A stretch of 64,000 nt of DNA. It comes from Zygaena filipendulae. Lineage: Eukaryota; Arthropoda; Insecta; Lepidoptera; Zygaenidae. A program made the translations under genes and the position numbers. The notes below the pieces were generated by a model, which searched no databases, had not been told where the DNA came from, and saw only the letters and a list, made by a program, of their open reading frames with translations. The stretch lies in contig OU015673.1 of assembly GCA_907165275.2 (NCBI GenBank), forward strand, positions 6,165,001 to 6,229,000. The letters are read 5' to 3'. Below, piece after piece: positions 21,101-32,500 of this stretch; positions within the stretch are counted from its first letter, which is position 1, and each line of letters opens with the position of its first letter.

Positions 21101-21318
21101 AAATCGCAGGCAACAGCTTTTAATGCTATAAAACTCACATCTTTATAGATCCGGTACTGGTCAATCGCCCAAACTGTGGGCACGTGTGTGGTCATGAGCT
21201 GAGACAGCGACACATGCTTGTTGCATGCCCTGGCGCATATCAGACGGGTTTTGCCGACGGCCGTGTCACCAACCACCACACACTTAACCAGCTCCTGGTG
21301 CGGCTGCTCGTTATCCAT
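9198..21318 (-). CDS. RhoBTB: RhoBTB: atypical Rho GTPase with two BTB domains (17 coding exons)
   Basis: Coding exons in transcript order: 21318-21139, 20909-20806, 20515-20432, 20084-19971, 19846-19639, 19471-19379, 19093-18938, 18475-18390, 17928-17802, 17269-17132, 15912-15799, 14894-14724, 13734-13547, 12405-12342, 11638-11496, 10240-10119, 9298-9198. All join in frame, giving 730 residues; human RHOBTB2 has 727. Residues 1-230 are the Rho-like GTPase: P-loop [65 protein letters not shown] Pro-rich linker ([11 protein letters not shown]) follows, then a BTB domain split by a linker (exons 7-10), a second BTB domain from about residue 485 ([30 protein letters not shown]), and the conserved C-terminal [15 protein letters not shown]. 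In vertebrates the family acts as Cullin-3 adaptors; that role is inferred here. The ATG at 21318 sits 3 nt inside an exon that starts at an acceptor, so an untranslated first exon lies upstream, perhaps ending at the donor near 22505. The last exon is the least certain: without splicing at 10118 the protein ends after SSESL. Confidence 0.93.
9722..9836. repeat. Small inverted-repeat element in a RhoBTB intron
   Basis: GGTGTATTCCGATATGCAAT..GAGCACTGT at the left pairs with CAGTGCTC..ATATATCGGAACACAC at the right. About 115 bp in total; MITE-like. Confidence 0.6.
10581..11028. mobile_element. TIR element carrying an ORF-like GC-rich insert
   Basis: The left end (GTGTATATAACATGTGG, then TGCAAATATTTACAGGG) is the inverse of the right end (CCCTGTAAATATTTGCA, ACATGTTATATACA), with about 50-bp TIRs. 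Inside, 10704-10868 on the plus strand is open for 54 codons (plus some codons upstream) and reads like protein ([17 protein letters not shown]). The family and the origin of the insert are unknown. It lies in a RhoBTB intron. Confidence 0.6.
11031..11225 (+). repeat. Dispersed repeat, variant with AAACTATCC block
   Basis: CCCGCGATTTCATCCGCGG start, then ATTCCGGGATAAAAACTATC, CATATTATAAATGGTTA, ATCGCGGACAAACAACGTGA. The same variant occurs at 14155-14445 (-) and 44193-44370 (+). Confidence 0.75.
11803..12023. mobile_element. Snap-back element with 99-bp arms
   Basis: Arms 11803-11901 and 11925-12023 are inverted copies with only a few mismatches and a 23-nt loop. Motifs include GACTTTAATGATTACTTAG, AAAACTGCCGCAATCAGA and TTAATGTTAATTGGCATTT. 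A single-arm fragment recurs near 45150-45206. It lies in the RhoBTB intron between 12342 and 11638. Confidence 0.85.
12498..12600 (+). repeat. Dispersed repeat fragment
   Basis: CACCCGCGGTAATTTCGGAG, CCCGCAGGAATTTCAGGAT and TTTTTCTGTACTCTTGACAA blocks of the common family. Confidence 0.6.
12690..12857 (+). repeat. 3' end of a non-LTR retrotransposon
   Basis: CCATGGTTGTCTGGAAGAGG, GCGATAAGACCGCC, then GTTCAATAAAGAGTTTATTA with a TTA tail. This layout is typical of the 3' UTR of lepidopteran LINEs; the family is not assigned. Confidence 0.55.
13197..13475 (-). repeat. Dispersed repeat copies next to RhoBTB exon 13
   Basis: A short fragment (about 13197-13283), then a fuller reverse-oriented copy at 13292-13475: TATCCTACTAATATTATAAA, GCAAAAACGGCTGAACG, GTCAGGGGTACAGAGAAGGA, TATCCCGGAATTCCCGCGGG. 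Confidence 0.75.
13774..14032. mobile_element. TIR element with two TGACGTCA sites, copy 1
   Basis: Ends TTAGTAAGTCTTG..GACGGACTAA. It carries TGACGTCA at 13876-13883 and 13911-13918. Sister copies are at 43418 and 49055, with the same internal order (GATACAT..GAAAT, AGCCCCCAC, AACTTTAATGCG). Confidence 0.85.
14155..14445 (-). repeat. Two reverse-oriented dispersed repeat copies
   Basis: Reverse complement of the variant at 11031 (GTCCGCGATGGACTCCG, ATTTATAATATGGTCC, TATCCCGGAATTCCCGCGGG), followed by a second copy ending CGCGCGGGACAGCTAGTA. Confidence 0.75.
14925..15310. repeat. Degenerate tandem repeat of about 55-60 bp in a RhoBTB intron
   Basis: About six loose copies of a unit built from GTTGTCAGAATTTGCCA, CAAACTGCCCAAA and TTTGCCATCAATC. 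It lies between exons 12 and 11 of RhoBTB. Frames in it are repeat artefacts. Confidence 0.75.
15373..15480 (-). repeat. Dispersed repeat 3' fragment
   Basis: ATCCTACTAATATTATAAAT, a local duplication of the GTTTGGATGTTT block, and AATCACGCAAAAACG. Confidence 0.6.
16001..16303. mobile_element. piggyBac-like MITE with TTAA target duplication
   Basis: Flanked by TTAA at 15997-16000 and 16304-16307. The ends are GGGGATTACATCGCTCAAAT and ATTGAGCAATGTGAATCCCC, imperfect inverted repeats. The 303 bp has no ORF. TTAA duplication is the hallmark of piggyBac-type elements. Confidence 0.75.
17283..17360 (+). repeat. tRNA-like SINE fragment
   Basis: Contains CGGGTTCGAGTCCCGG, which has the form of a tRNA T-arm/B-box, followed by GTGGGGGCAC. 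No cloverleaf 5' half was found, so it is a SINE piece in a RhoBTB intron and not a tRNA gene. Confidence 0.45.
18000..18225 (+). repeat. Dispersed repeat copies in a RhoBTB intron
   Basis: AATTCCCGCGGGAATCCCGA, GTCTTTTTCTGTACCCTTGA, ATGATCGGTTGAGTAG, followed by a partial second start (CCCCCGATTTCACTTACGCC). Confidence 0.7.
18540..18935. repeat. 21-bp minisatellite ending at a RhoBTB splice donor
   Basis: About 17-18 units close to GCAAGGAAATGTTTCAAATTA, degenerate at the left and regular at 18710-18850. The last unit at 18923-18937 supplies the first bases of the intron after RhoBTB exon 7 (donor on the minus strand GTAACATTTCC). Confidence 0.9.
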
Positions 21319-21869
21319 TTTCTATAAAATTAAATAAAAACAACAAAAATGGATGTTTGTGATAAATTCCCTTTGCCGCACTAGATGTTACAGATAAGAA
21401 ATAATTTAAAAAGTGAAAGCTATACTGGCTAGTATACCTACCTACTGTTCAACTGCTATTTTGCAATGTTTAAACCTAGTTTAATTCAATATTTTCAGTA
21501 AAATCTAGTTTTGACACTATGTTATATGTGAGGAAACGAATATAAACAAAAATTACGTTTTATCGGCAAGTATTTTTTCAAATTCCATCGAATTTTTGAG
21601 AAAACAATCGTTTATTTCGTTGATAGTGCTTAATATTGATTAATTTTGTTGAATTTAAAACTTTAGCATAGTTGCTCATTGTTTGCGTTTGATTCAAAAC
21701 CGGAAAATCAAAATAACGAAATGTTTTTGTTTACGAATTCTTTTTTTTTTTTATTAGACAGATTAGACACTATTCGTTTTTAATTTGGTAAGGCAAAAGA
21801 CCTACGCCATTAAGTATGTCATTTTATCACACATAACCACAGATAAAATAAAATAAGTGAGTACCTATG

Positions 21870-22195
21870 TATCGTGAAACACTTGGTTAGAACAAAGTTT
21901 TTTTCATATCAAACCGAGTTCTATATTATGTCTGTTAAGCGTGAAAAGAGGTAAAAATACAAAAAAAACTTTTCGATATAAATTACTTACTCTTGCTTTG
22001 TTTTCCCGTAAAGCAGCCGCGCTTCCGCTGTCTGTTCGCGATAAACTTAAAAATTACTGAACAGATTTTCATGCGGTTTTCACCAATAAATAGAGTGATT
22101 CATGAGGAAGGTTAATATCTATAGATTATCTTGAAAATCCCGCGAGAACTCTTAAATTAGGTACCGCGGCTGAAATCATGCGGAACAGCTAGTAC
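21870..22195. repeat. Dispersed repeats upstream of RhoBTB
   Basis: About 21870-22010 shares ACACTTGGTTAGAAC and GTGAAAAGAGG..AATACAAAAAAAACT with 47815-47950. About 22010-22195 is a reverse-oriented repeat (CTGTCTGTTCGCGATAA, CATGCGGTTTTCA, CGGAACAGCTAGTA), also present at 44435-44577. The non-coding first exon of RhoBTB may lie in or beyond this stretch. Confidence 0.6.
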
Positions 22196-22924
22196 TTATT
22201 TATTGAACAATGGCGCACTTACACATTTTTACTATAATTTGCAAGTCATCAGGCATGTAGGTAGGTATTTAGGTACCTATATTAACCGCAGTCGATATTA
22301 CTCGGTAGAGGAACGACTTCAATAAAATGCTAAACTACCTAAGTACCAGCTATTAAAAGTTATCGCAACATGACTTGTCCGAGAAAGGATAAATTTATTA
22401 GGTAACCACAAAATATTGATTAAATTCTTTAGCTGATTTTATGTTTATAACTATATCTACTACAGAACTAATACGTATTCCCAAATTAAATTAAATATTT
22501 CTTACCTATCTTTCGCCCGAAATAATACCTTGCCAGCTAATGGACACATACACTTCACAACACTTTTATTAAACGCAATAATAGCGCAAATCATAACACG
22601 AACATTATCTACCTGTACCTAGGTTTTGTGCTGAAAATTAAGTCCTCTTTATATTATGTTAATTGAAACGAAAAATACTTTCGGTTATGGATACATTTTT
22701 AATTTTTCTGTGACCCGACGGTGACTGTGAAGTAGAGTTTGTAGCAATGCAGTGTTCTGCGCATGTTTTATGAATGAACCCCTTGCGCAGTTCTGCAGGG
22801 AAACGGAGCAAGTTCATTTTAATTATTTGTTATTGACAAATTTGAGTGTCGACGAACTTTGGATAGCTGATCTCATGCCTCATGCGTCTAAAATTGTTTC
22901 TTTTTATAGCCCGGTCAATTCCCT

Positions 22925-23404
22925 CTAATTATTTATATCGTCATTGATCAAAAGATCGTCAACATCCTTATTAAGTCGTGTTATGGTTACATTCACTTTT
23001 GGGTTTGGAATTCCTTTAGATCGTAAGATTCCTGTTATATTTTCTAGATAAATAAGTAGAGCCGCAACTGCTGTTGCGAGAGAGGCTCGAAGCTCAGGCT
23101 CGAAGATAATAATCACTAGGTAGGTAGGTACCTACCTACCTACGTGATATTGTGGCTCCTTACTCGCCGCAATCAAAAAGTATATAGGTAACCCCTAGTC
23201 TGGAGAGAAGGTAATCTGTCTACGTCCACAATAGTCGATGACGTACTTAGATGTTGGAAACTCAGAAGAATTGCTACTGTTATTGTTCTCAGAGAGAAGG
23301 TAATCACTACGATTGTCCTGAGGTTGGAAAAGATCTTTTTGCCCGAATATGATTAAATTCTCTTTGTTTCCAATTCCCACTGGCCTGAACACTACACTTG
23401 TCAA
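22925..23404 (-). CDS. Possible small gene upstream of snky, unrecognised
   Basis: Two protein-like minus-strand frames about 80 bp apart. The frame at 23404-23195 has no ATG (it opens at TTG) and reads IIFGQKDLFQPQDNRSDYLL, then SNSSEFPTSKYVIDYCGRR before a stop. The frame at 23116-22925 follows an acceptor-like CCTACCTAG and reads FEPELRASLATAVAALLIYL, then a tail ending DDLLINDDINN. They could be exons of one gene, but no convincing donor joins them in frame. A head-to-head arrangement with snky, about 160 bp apart, is possible. Confidence 0.3.
23119..23141. repeat. Self-complementary GTAGGTACCTAC cluster
   Basis: A short perfect palindrome of TAGG/CCTA units, a common short motif throughout this genome. 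Confidence 0.6.
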
Positions 23405-23566
23405 AAATATTGATATATTATTTTGAAAGTAAAACAGTCAATACTATCCAAATACTTATATTCAATTAAATTTAATGCTATTTCCGCTATTCAACATAAC
23501 ATTACAATGAAAACGTATTTTTTACTGTTTTAAAAAGGAGGAAACTTTAAAGAGACTTAACCGAAA

Positions 23567-26500
23567 ATGTCTTACTTTGGCCTTTTATGGAAAGCGAGGA
23601 CTATAGAAAAATGCCGATTGAATTATGAAAAAGAGAAACTAAATTCAATTGTGATGACAAACACACAGGTGCCGAAAAAGAGCTTATATCAACGATGGAA
23701 ACACTACGGCTATAATACAAAGAAGAAAATACTAGATTTCTGCAGAAAACGTTGGCCGGAAGGCTCTTTTGTCTCAAACTATCTCGTTTATCTCCGAACA
23801 GATCAGACCTTTCCAAACTTTGTCCTCAAAAGTATCCTAGGTTTTATCGGCGGGATCGTCCTCACTTATTTATGCTTCATGTTCTTTGTATTTCAGTTAT
23901 CTATATCTTTGATGCATGCTGCTATTATGAGCTCAGTTATGGGCGTGCTCTTGACTCTTGGATTGGCTTTCAGTTACAGAGTTAGGTAGTGTTTTCCCCT
24001 TGTATTTACTTTATTTCATTTGTTTTTACATGCAGCAATCTTTTCACTCATCCTGAGATTTCTTCTTCCAGATGCTTAGTGTTTCTCCTAATTCCTCAGT
24101 TTTTCTCGCGCATCGGAAGATACACTTTAACGTGCTACGCCCTTGTGCTTATCTTAACTGGACCTGCTACGAACACTCTGAAAAATTCTGAAGTACTATC
24201 AGAATCCATGGCTTGTAGTCAGGTATTAGCATTCGGCCATTTTTAAACAGCGGCCTATCTATGTAACTTTCACAGAGCCTGGCCCTTAAAAATTAATGAC
24301 CAGTGAAGCTTAAATAATCAGCTCAAAAACTTAATACTTAGTTCTTTTGTGTGCCCTAGAAGTTTGAGTTGGCAGCCTAATATCCTGGAGTGGGCTCCAC
24401 ATAATTATATTCTAAGATAGTAGTAGAGCGCGTAGTAGGTAGTTCTCATAAATAATAATAATACATAAAACCGTCCTAAGTAATACATGAGCGTAAGGTG
24501 AAAAATTACCCACTGTTAATTACTTTTCTGTTATATAATAGTTCTTGTAGTAACGACACGGCCAAGCCACATATTCTAACTAAGGTGTAGAGTTTGAGAA
24601 GTTAGGCCTTGTAGAGTTAGGGTGTTTAGAGTTATAAGCTGGGCTCTACATGAGATCTGATAACTTTTTGACAGTGCCCGTCATATTATGGTCTCGTCTT
24701 GGCATCACTTTACATGAAAATGTTTTTGGTTTTCATTTCTTTTTGTAAGTCAAAATTGCGGAATTCTCATACAAACTTCCATCCCCTAGATTAAGGGGTT
24801 GGGGGATAAAAATTACAAGTTTTATAATTTTTTTGGTGTTTTGTACTAATACTAGTCTACATACCAAATTTCAACTTTCTAGGACATTAGGAAATACGAA
24901 ACGTGACGAAATCAGGGTTTTTTTAGATATCAATAAAATCTAAAGTATAAAAGCTATGCAATTAAAACTTTACATGTTTAATAAGTTTGCTATTGACAAC
25001 TCAGCCCAGTTATAAGGGTTCAAAAACACGACAAAGCGCTTCGAGAAAAGATAGGTAGTGCCTCCGCTTCGCTTGGCTCGTCTTGGCGGGGGCACTACCG
25101 TGCCCCTAGATGGCACTGAGAGATTCATACTTATTATTGGTTCGAGAGATTTATACGGTATACCTACCTATATCAATTATGTTGTTATAGGAACAAATAA
25201 AAACTAGCGTGAAACAAATAAACGATTCGATGAAGAAACCTTTCAACCTAATGAAAGATTCTATAAAAACTATGATCGGTCGTGTCAAAGCGGTGGCTGC
25301 AAAAATCAATATGACGTTATTGAAAATTAATAGACTGGTTTTGAGTATAGGTGAGTAGGTAATAAAATATTAACATAACTACGTTATTCAGTATACCTAC
25401 CTACCTCTGTAGTCAAGTAGTATCTAGTGATCTTTAGTAGCTAGTAAAAGCTTTAGGTCGTCATCAAAACAGTTCATGAATTGGTACCAAATAGCAATTT
25501 TTCAAATAAACTAAGTATAACACTTTACTGTGCACAGTTTTACATAATTACAAATAAAAAACAACAAATTACAAAATAACATAATTACAAAAAAACATAA
25601 TTGTAATATTTATTCATAGATCGATTTTCTGAAATTCTCTGAGCTACAATACTTTATAAGTTTATATCATTTTAAGTAGGTATAAGGGAAATTCCCATGT
25701 GACTAGGTATAGAATAAACTTGTACACACGCTGATTTCTTACACGTATTCTTGATTTCAGTTCATGCTTTACAGTCGTCTTCAGCCTGGTTAGAATCAAT
25801 CACAACATTGTGTAATGAGAAACTAGGCACACCATATGAACATTGTGCTCGAAGTCTTGAGGAAGGACTTTCAGACTGCAGAGCTAAATTCGGACCATAT
25901 TTTGCTTGGGTCTGTAATGCGACACACGTTACCCAAGCTTCATGTGGAAAACTAAAGCCTTTGAAAGCTATGTGTGTCTTTGTCAATTTCTTCGACGGTT
26001 CTATCGTAGCTACCATAAAGAAAAGTAAGATTCCTCAAGTTCCTTTTTTCTTTTAGCTCTGCGTTTACATTTGTTTTAGTATTCAAATTCTAGATGTATT
26101 TTATACTAGCATCTCAGCTTTCCAATATGACCTAATTTGCTACGAATATATGGCTTCATTAGGTACAGGTTTCTCAATTATCTCTGGTTTCGCATTTGGT
26201 GGCGATGCAGGTAGGTACTTATATGCATCATTGCTTGTTTTTTCTTTTAATTAAACCAAAAAGATATGCCATTCTATACCTACATCTATTCTCTATCACT
26301 AGCATTCAATGTTGCAGAATTGAAAACTTTCTCTGATCACATCAAAACCATGCTTTCTATGGACGTTCGTGTCCATCACTCGTATTCATGCAGCAGCAAT
26401 ACAAGTCGTACCGCCAGTCAAGTTGCCGCTGGCATCGTCACTGAAATCAGAAACAGAGCTGACCCTTTACTCACTTGGCTCTCGTGGAGTTCTTGTGTCA

Positions 26501-29500
26501 CTAGTTTGTTCCTGCTTCTCATCATATTTAGGTTAGTATTTATTGAAGGAACAGGAATTTGAAAAAATGATACCTTACTTTTTACGTCCACAACATTATA
26601 CTTAAATGATAATTTTCAAAACCTATAGGTACACAGGTAATCTATGTTTGGATTTCTAAGAAAAACTCTTCAACTTAATGCTATCATGAATGGTTGAGTG
26701 TGTCCATACTCGTATCTCTAGTTACAATTTGTTAGTGTCGCACGAGGACTGATTGAATCAAAATATTGTTTGGCAGAGCTAAACACTATCAGAATATGTA
26801 CGAAACGCGGTCTCGTTTCGACAATCGCTATATTACAAAAGAGTTCCGTGAATTAGATCTGAAGAGATTGAGACAAGGCAGAGAAACTGTGCTACCATTG
26901 AATAGGAGAGAACGTACAAAATACGTTACTGTGAGATCTATTATGACAATTTATTTTACGAAAGTTGTCGTTGACCATATACCAAATGACTTTCATGCTT
27001 TTACAGACGACTTCATTCCGCCTGGTGGCTTCAGAGAGGGTGAATTTTAGCCGGTCAGTGGTATTGATGATGATTACGACTTTTAAACTCTTGATACACA
27101 TGATAGCTGATTACAGCTTGTATTGGGTTCTTGTAACTATACGGTATCATGGAAAATTACAGCCACCACTATATCGTTAGTATAAAACTATATATTACGT
27201 TCATGAAATGTACTCAACAATCACACAATAATATTAGAAATAGAGTATGGCAAATCATAGAATTCCACTTTAAATGATCCACTTTAGAAGATCTCATGAG
27301 TCTTTTTTGTTTTAGCTGGAGCTCCAGATGCCGGAATACATATAACGGGTACTAAACCTGTAGCAGGAATACTTCGTGCTCTTGTCGAATCTCTAACTAT
27401 TCCTATAGCGACACCAGCACCATCACTCATACCATGCCTTCCTAATCCATACCCACCTGATTTCAGGAGATATACGCAAATTGGCAAGTACCTTCCTTCT
27501 GAATTATCATTTTTAATTTTATGATGTTTGTGCTACATCAGAGTTTTGTTCAACTAAATATTACGATCGAAGCAACAAAATTTTGTGATTATTTGGGTAT
27601 TATTTTCAGGAGTGCTAATATTCTTGCTTTGGTTTTTTGCTTTGTTCGAACCATACGGGCTCCGTTTGCGACACGTTGTAATGGGACAATATAGACCAGA
27701 AAGAGCAAAATCAAGAGCTACCTGGTTATACAACCATATTCTTAGAACTAGAGGTACAAAAGTAAATAAAAGCACTCTCAATGTTATTTATTAAATTTTT
27801 AATCTTATTGAAGTTATAATTTTTAAGGCAGTTTTATGAAATACGCTAGAAGGAAACTTCATAGGCAGTATAAATATTCAACCGAAGAACGGTTGACATT
27901 TCAGTCTTGGCTGAATTCTTACATACCGTAAGTAAATTAAACCAACGAATTTTACTGATTTTTCAATAATATCTACTTGCTATTGTCTGTGTTTTTGTTA
28001 CAAGGTGTAATTGGCTACGGTCTTTACTTGGTACTGCACCAACGGAACTTCAATGTTTACTTTGCGGAACCAGCGATAAGCCTAACGATCCAGATACGAT
28101 ACAAATAAGGTACCCACTTTTACTGTTGTTCTTTTTTTTCTTCTTTTTAATTTCGCCCTTTATAATAATTTTACCTGTATTATCATTAATGTACCTTAAT
28201 GCTTTTAACATTTCTTTGAACTTCCGTGCACATTCTAAAAATGTACCTATATTATTGGTAGATGTGAAACACCGAATTGTCTTGGAGTATATTGTGCTAG
28301 ATGCTTCTCGGATATTGGGCAATTGTGCACAATATGTATGTCTCCTGCAGATTACGGTGATCTAAGTGACGTGAGCTTGGAGAAGTGAGTTAATTCTTAA
28401 ATCCTAAGTGTAATTATCAACTTTGAACATCGATCTCATATAAAAAGTAGATACACAGTCCCATACAAAAGTTCACTTAAAAACTGTCCACAGTCGTGTT
28501 TACGTAGTCATAGCTGTTGTTATAGATACTTGGTATAAACATAAATTAATGCAAATTTAACCTTAAGTAATCGACTTAAAGCTATATTTACAAAGCAATC
28601 TACAAAAAGCAATAAAATTTTACGACCGGTTTCGACAGTAGGACAAGGTATTTAAAAGCGCACCCAAATGTTCAAGTGGGCGCTCATTTCATGAGGACAT
28701 TTTTTGACGCTGATTGTGTATCACGTAACAAAACCAATGCTTTTTCAAGCATAGAAATGATATGTTTTTTTATTCAGAGGATCTTCTGATGAAAGCACCG
28801 ATAGTGATGAGGATACTGAAAACTCATTCTGTCACGATCGTCCAGATGAACCAAAGCCTGGCCCAAGGGTAAAAAGATATTATTTTATAGATTATACTTA
28901 TTCAGTAAATAGAGAGAGAGGAATACTAAAAAAAAACATTTTTCTCGCAGAATCGATGATGACGATATTTTTTTCTGTTTTTAGAATAAATGCTGTGCCA
29001 ATAATTCTTATGAGTATATTTACTATAGTAAACTAGAATACAAAATAACAAGTAAACCGAAAAGAGATTATTTTGGTTCAGTAAATATGAAAAGTAAAAC
29101 GAAAGAATTTCAAAAAGAATCATTAACCATTTTTTTTCGTAAACAAATAAAACTGCTGATGGAAAACAATAGTGAGGGATTTGTAGAAAAAACTTCTTTA
29201 GTTTTTCGTGTTAGACAGAGTAAATGCGGACAAGGTGTTATAAATTCAACATTGATGCACACTGTGACGGTAAATTCAAATTTATATTGCCATTTTCATC
29301 CAAAATGTCTGCACACTGATGACTCCCTGCGACACTTAATTGAAAAAGAAAGTCCGCATTTTAAAGCTCATTCACTTCTAGGTCCAAAGTTGAAAATTTC
29401 AGAACATACTTCAAATAATGAGTCTTACGTGAAAATTTTTTTAGTAAAATCTAGGGCTAAGACAAGAATCATTTCAAAAAGTCATAATAATATAAAAACG

Positions 29501-32500
29501 ATGAAAAACTTGGAGTTCACCAAGAATTTACGCAAGAGAAATATAAATAATTCTCTATCACAGTTCAAGATAATGCTGCAAATAAAGTATTATAAAGTCA
29601 TAGATAGGAAAACTAAAGTTGATAAAAAAAGATTTTCTTTGGTCGACAACTTATTAGGAAATCATCGCAGTAGTTCAAAATGTAAAGAAAACTCAAGCTT
29701 GAAAACATTATTTAAAAAACTCAAAAGTTTTAGCATATCTAATATTACAAGTTCAAATAAACTCCCAAAACAGTTACGGACGAAGTTCAAGACCATTCTT
29801 AGGCAAAAGAGATATATCGAGAAAGATGCTGACGCTGTTTGGTCTTTTATAAACGCTAGTTTTTTGAAGCCGATGCCCTTTTACATACAATCTAATAGGT
29901 TTCTTAAAAACAAATGTCTTCGTTATACGAACAGTGATATGATGCGCCTAAATTTTCTACATAACGTCACTGTGTGCTCATATACAAATCAACAAAATAG
30001 CTCAAAGAAAACTAAATCTAAACCAAACAAGGAGGGAAAGATGAAAGATAACGAAGTGATCAAAGATGAATTTAAACAACATCTTATTAAATGTAACAGT
30101 TCCAGTCACTGTACGAAAAATATCTTTGTGCGTTGGTACCAATGCTGGAAAAAATCAAAAAATAAGTCTACTACCAGAATGGCTATGGTGGAGTATAAAA
30201 GAAGAAATAAAAAACTGCGTAACGACGACAAAAATCACAAACGTAAGAAAAAATATAAAAATTTAGGCCACGATAGTAAAGTTATCAAGCCATGTCTTAG
30301 TAATGATGATGAAGCTACAAGATATTTTCGATTAACAACTTATTTAGAAGGTCAGGAATGGTATAGAACAATCATTGATGAGACTCGATGTAATAATAAT
30401 GTTTTTGATGAAAAAGAAGTAGAAATAAAACCGAAACCGCACAAAATACCTAAGTCAAAACTGAGAAAGAAAAGTCAAGAGAAAGTAACTGAAGTAAGCT
30501 GTCTATAATTTTACCATAGTTTTTGCTAAGGTTTTTGCTTCATAAATTTTTTACATTGTTAAAATAAACTAAAAACCATACCTACTGGATTAATTCATTT
30601 AAATTTCTGTAGGTTTTTAATATTCACCCTCGAATAGTAGAAATCGACTATCAAAATGCAACGAAGTCATTGAGTGCTGGAGGTGATTTATTGTGTGAGC
30701 ATGTCTTTGATAAAACGAAACCTTTGAAACGTAAGCAAATTAGTCTTGATAGCTTTAATGCTATTGAAACAAAACTTATATAATAAATATTTTCTTCAGG
30801 GGAAGACAATGAAACAAAGAAAAAAAATTGTAAATTTGCAAAAATAGGGACTAGTATTGAAAAAGAATGCGGTTGTTCGACTAAAACCGTCAGTAAAGTT
30901 CCAAGTACTTCTGAAGAAGTCTTCATAGCAGAAGGTATACAATAACACCGGTCTATACTTTATTATTGTGTTAAACAAGACTATTTTATTAACATCCTCT
31001 AATGGTTTGCAGTACATCCCAGTTCTGATGATAAATTAAAAAAAAAACCTGAGAATATGTAAGTCATTACTTAAAATCAAATATTTCTTCAAATCGAACA
31101 CAAAATTAAAAACTATTAATTTTAAAATAAAAACTATACAATATATTTTTTTTCTGTAGGGGGACAATAAACATAAAAACTGGTGTAAATATCAAAGAGA
31201 AAGTAAAGGTATATCATTAAAATCTTAGTAATTTCTTAAAAATAATAAAAAACTAACTAAGTATTAAGATTTTTTAACTCTGCAGGAAATCCTTCCAGAA
31301 ATAAACAATAATGTTTCACACCAAGACTTTGACAAATGTAAGCAACTATTATGTTAAAACTGATAAGTTGTCCGAACTTAAACATCTTAGTAAATTTTTC
31401 ATAGTTTCAGAAGAACTGGAATTTGAAGAAAAGTTAGAAACTAATTCTGAATCAGATATAAAAATAAAATCTGTTAAATCAAAAGATAAAACAAAAAAGG
31501 GATCTTCGAAAGGGTATGTGATAGTATTAATATCAAACATTATTAAATGTCTTGGAAAAACTTTGCCTATCATATTAATATATAAGACTACTATCTAGAT
31601 CTCAGCAACGTTTGGCTATTATGAAGATGTTATGCTCATCAATGTTTGCATTCAAAAGAAATAAAGGAACTCAAAAGGGTTTAGACAAAGAAGGTGAGAA
31701 AATACGATGCACTGATAAAGTATTACAAACTGAAGGAGAAACGAAACCACAACTAATAGATGCGTTGCAGCAAACTGATCATTTTCTGCAATTTGGTAGG
31801 TACCAATTGTTTTTTGTTTTATCCAATTTACTTTCTTTACTTGATCGTTATAGCACATAAAATTTGCGCAGTTTTGTTTAGTAATGTATAGGTACGTATA
31901 ATACAATGACATTCTTTTAACTTTATATACTATGTATGTAACCACAAATTACGAAAAATATTATCTTTGCAGTAGATAAACAAGTAACATGCAGCCCTTC
32001 GGTCACATCAAGGTGGTTTTCCTCATTATTTATTATTTATTGATTTTCTGTCTTGATTCCTTCGATCTAAAAATATCTTATTCTTAGATCGTGTCAATGT
32101 GTTATCGAAAATGAATATCAAAATGAATGTGCTTTCCAAACTGCGAAAGAATCAACTGTTCGTGAAATGTGTGGTATGTATTTTTGGATATAGATACCTA
32201 CTAAATTCTTACATTATTTACTAATAATAGTACAATGCGCCTACTAAACAAGCAGAAATTGCAACCATATCGCTAATCACCTAAAAAGTAAGTAAGTAAC
32301 TGATAAATGTAAATTGTAAAGTCCTAGTAATGTGTTGGAAAGTTGCTATAAAGACGAAAATAGTTGCTTATGTAGCAGCATTTGGAAATTACCTTAATAT
32401 TACTGCTATGTTTGTTTTGTAACTTTCAAATCATCATTATCATCATCATCATGTCAGCCGAAAGAAGTCCACTGCTGGACAAAGGCCTCCCCTAAGGATC

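Noticed and set aside
30651..31017. Minus-strand ORFs rich in Phe and Leu
   Set aside because: Antisense of Lys/Glu-rich snky tail exons.
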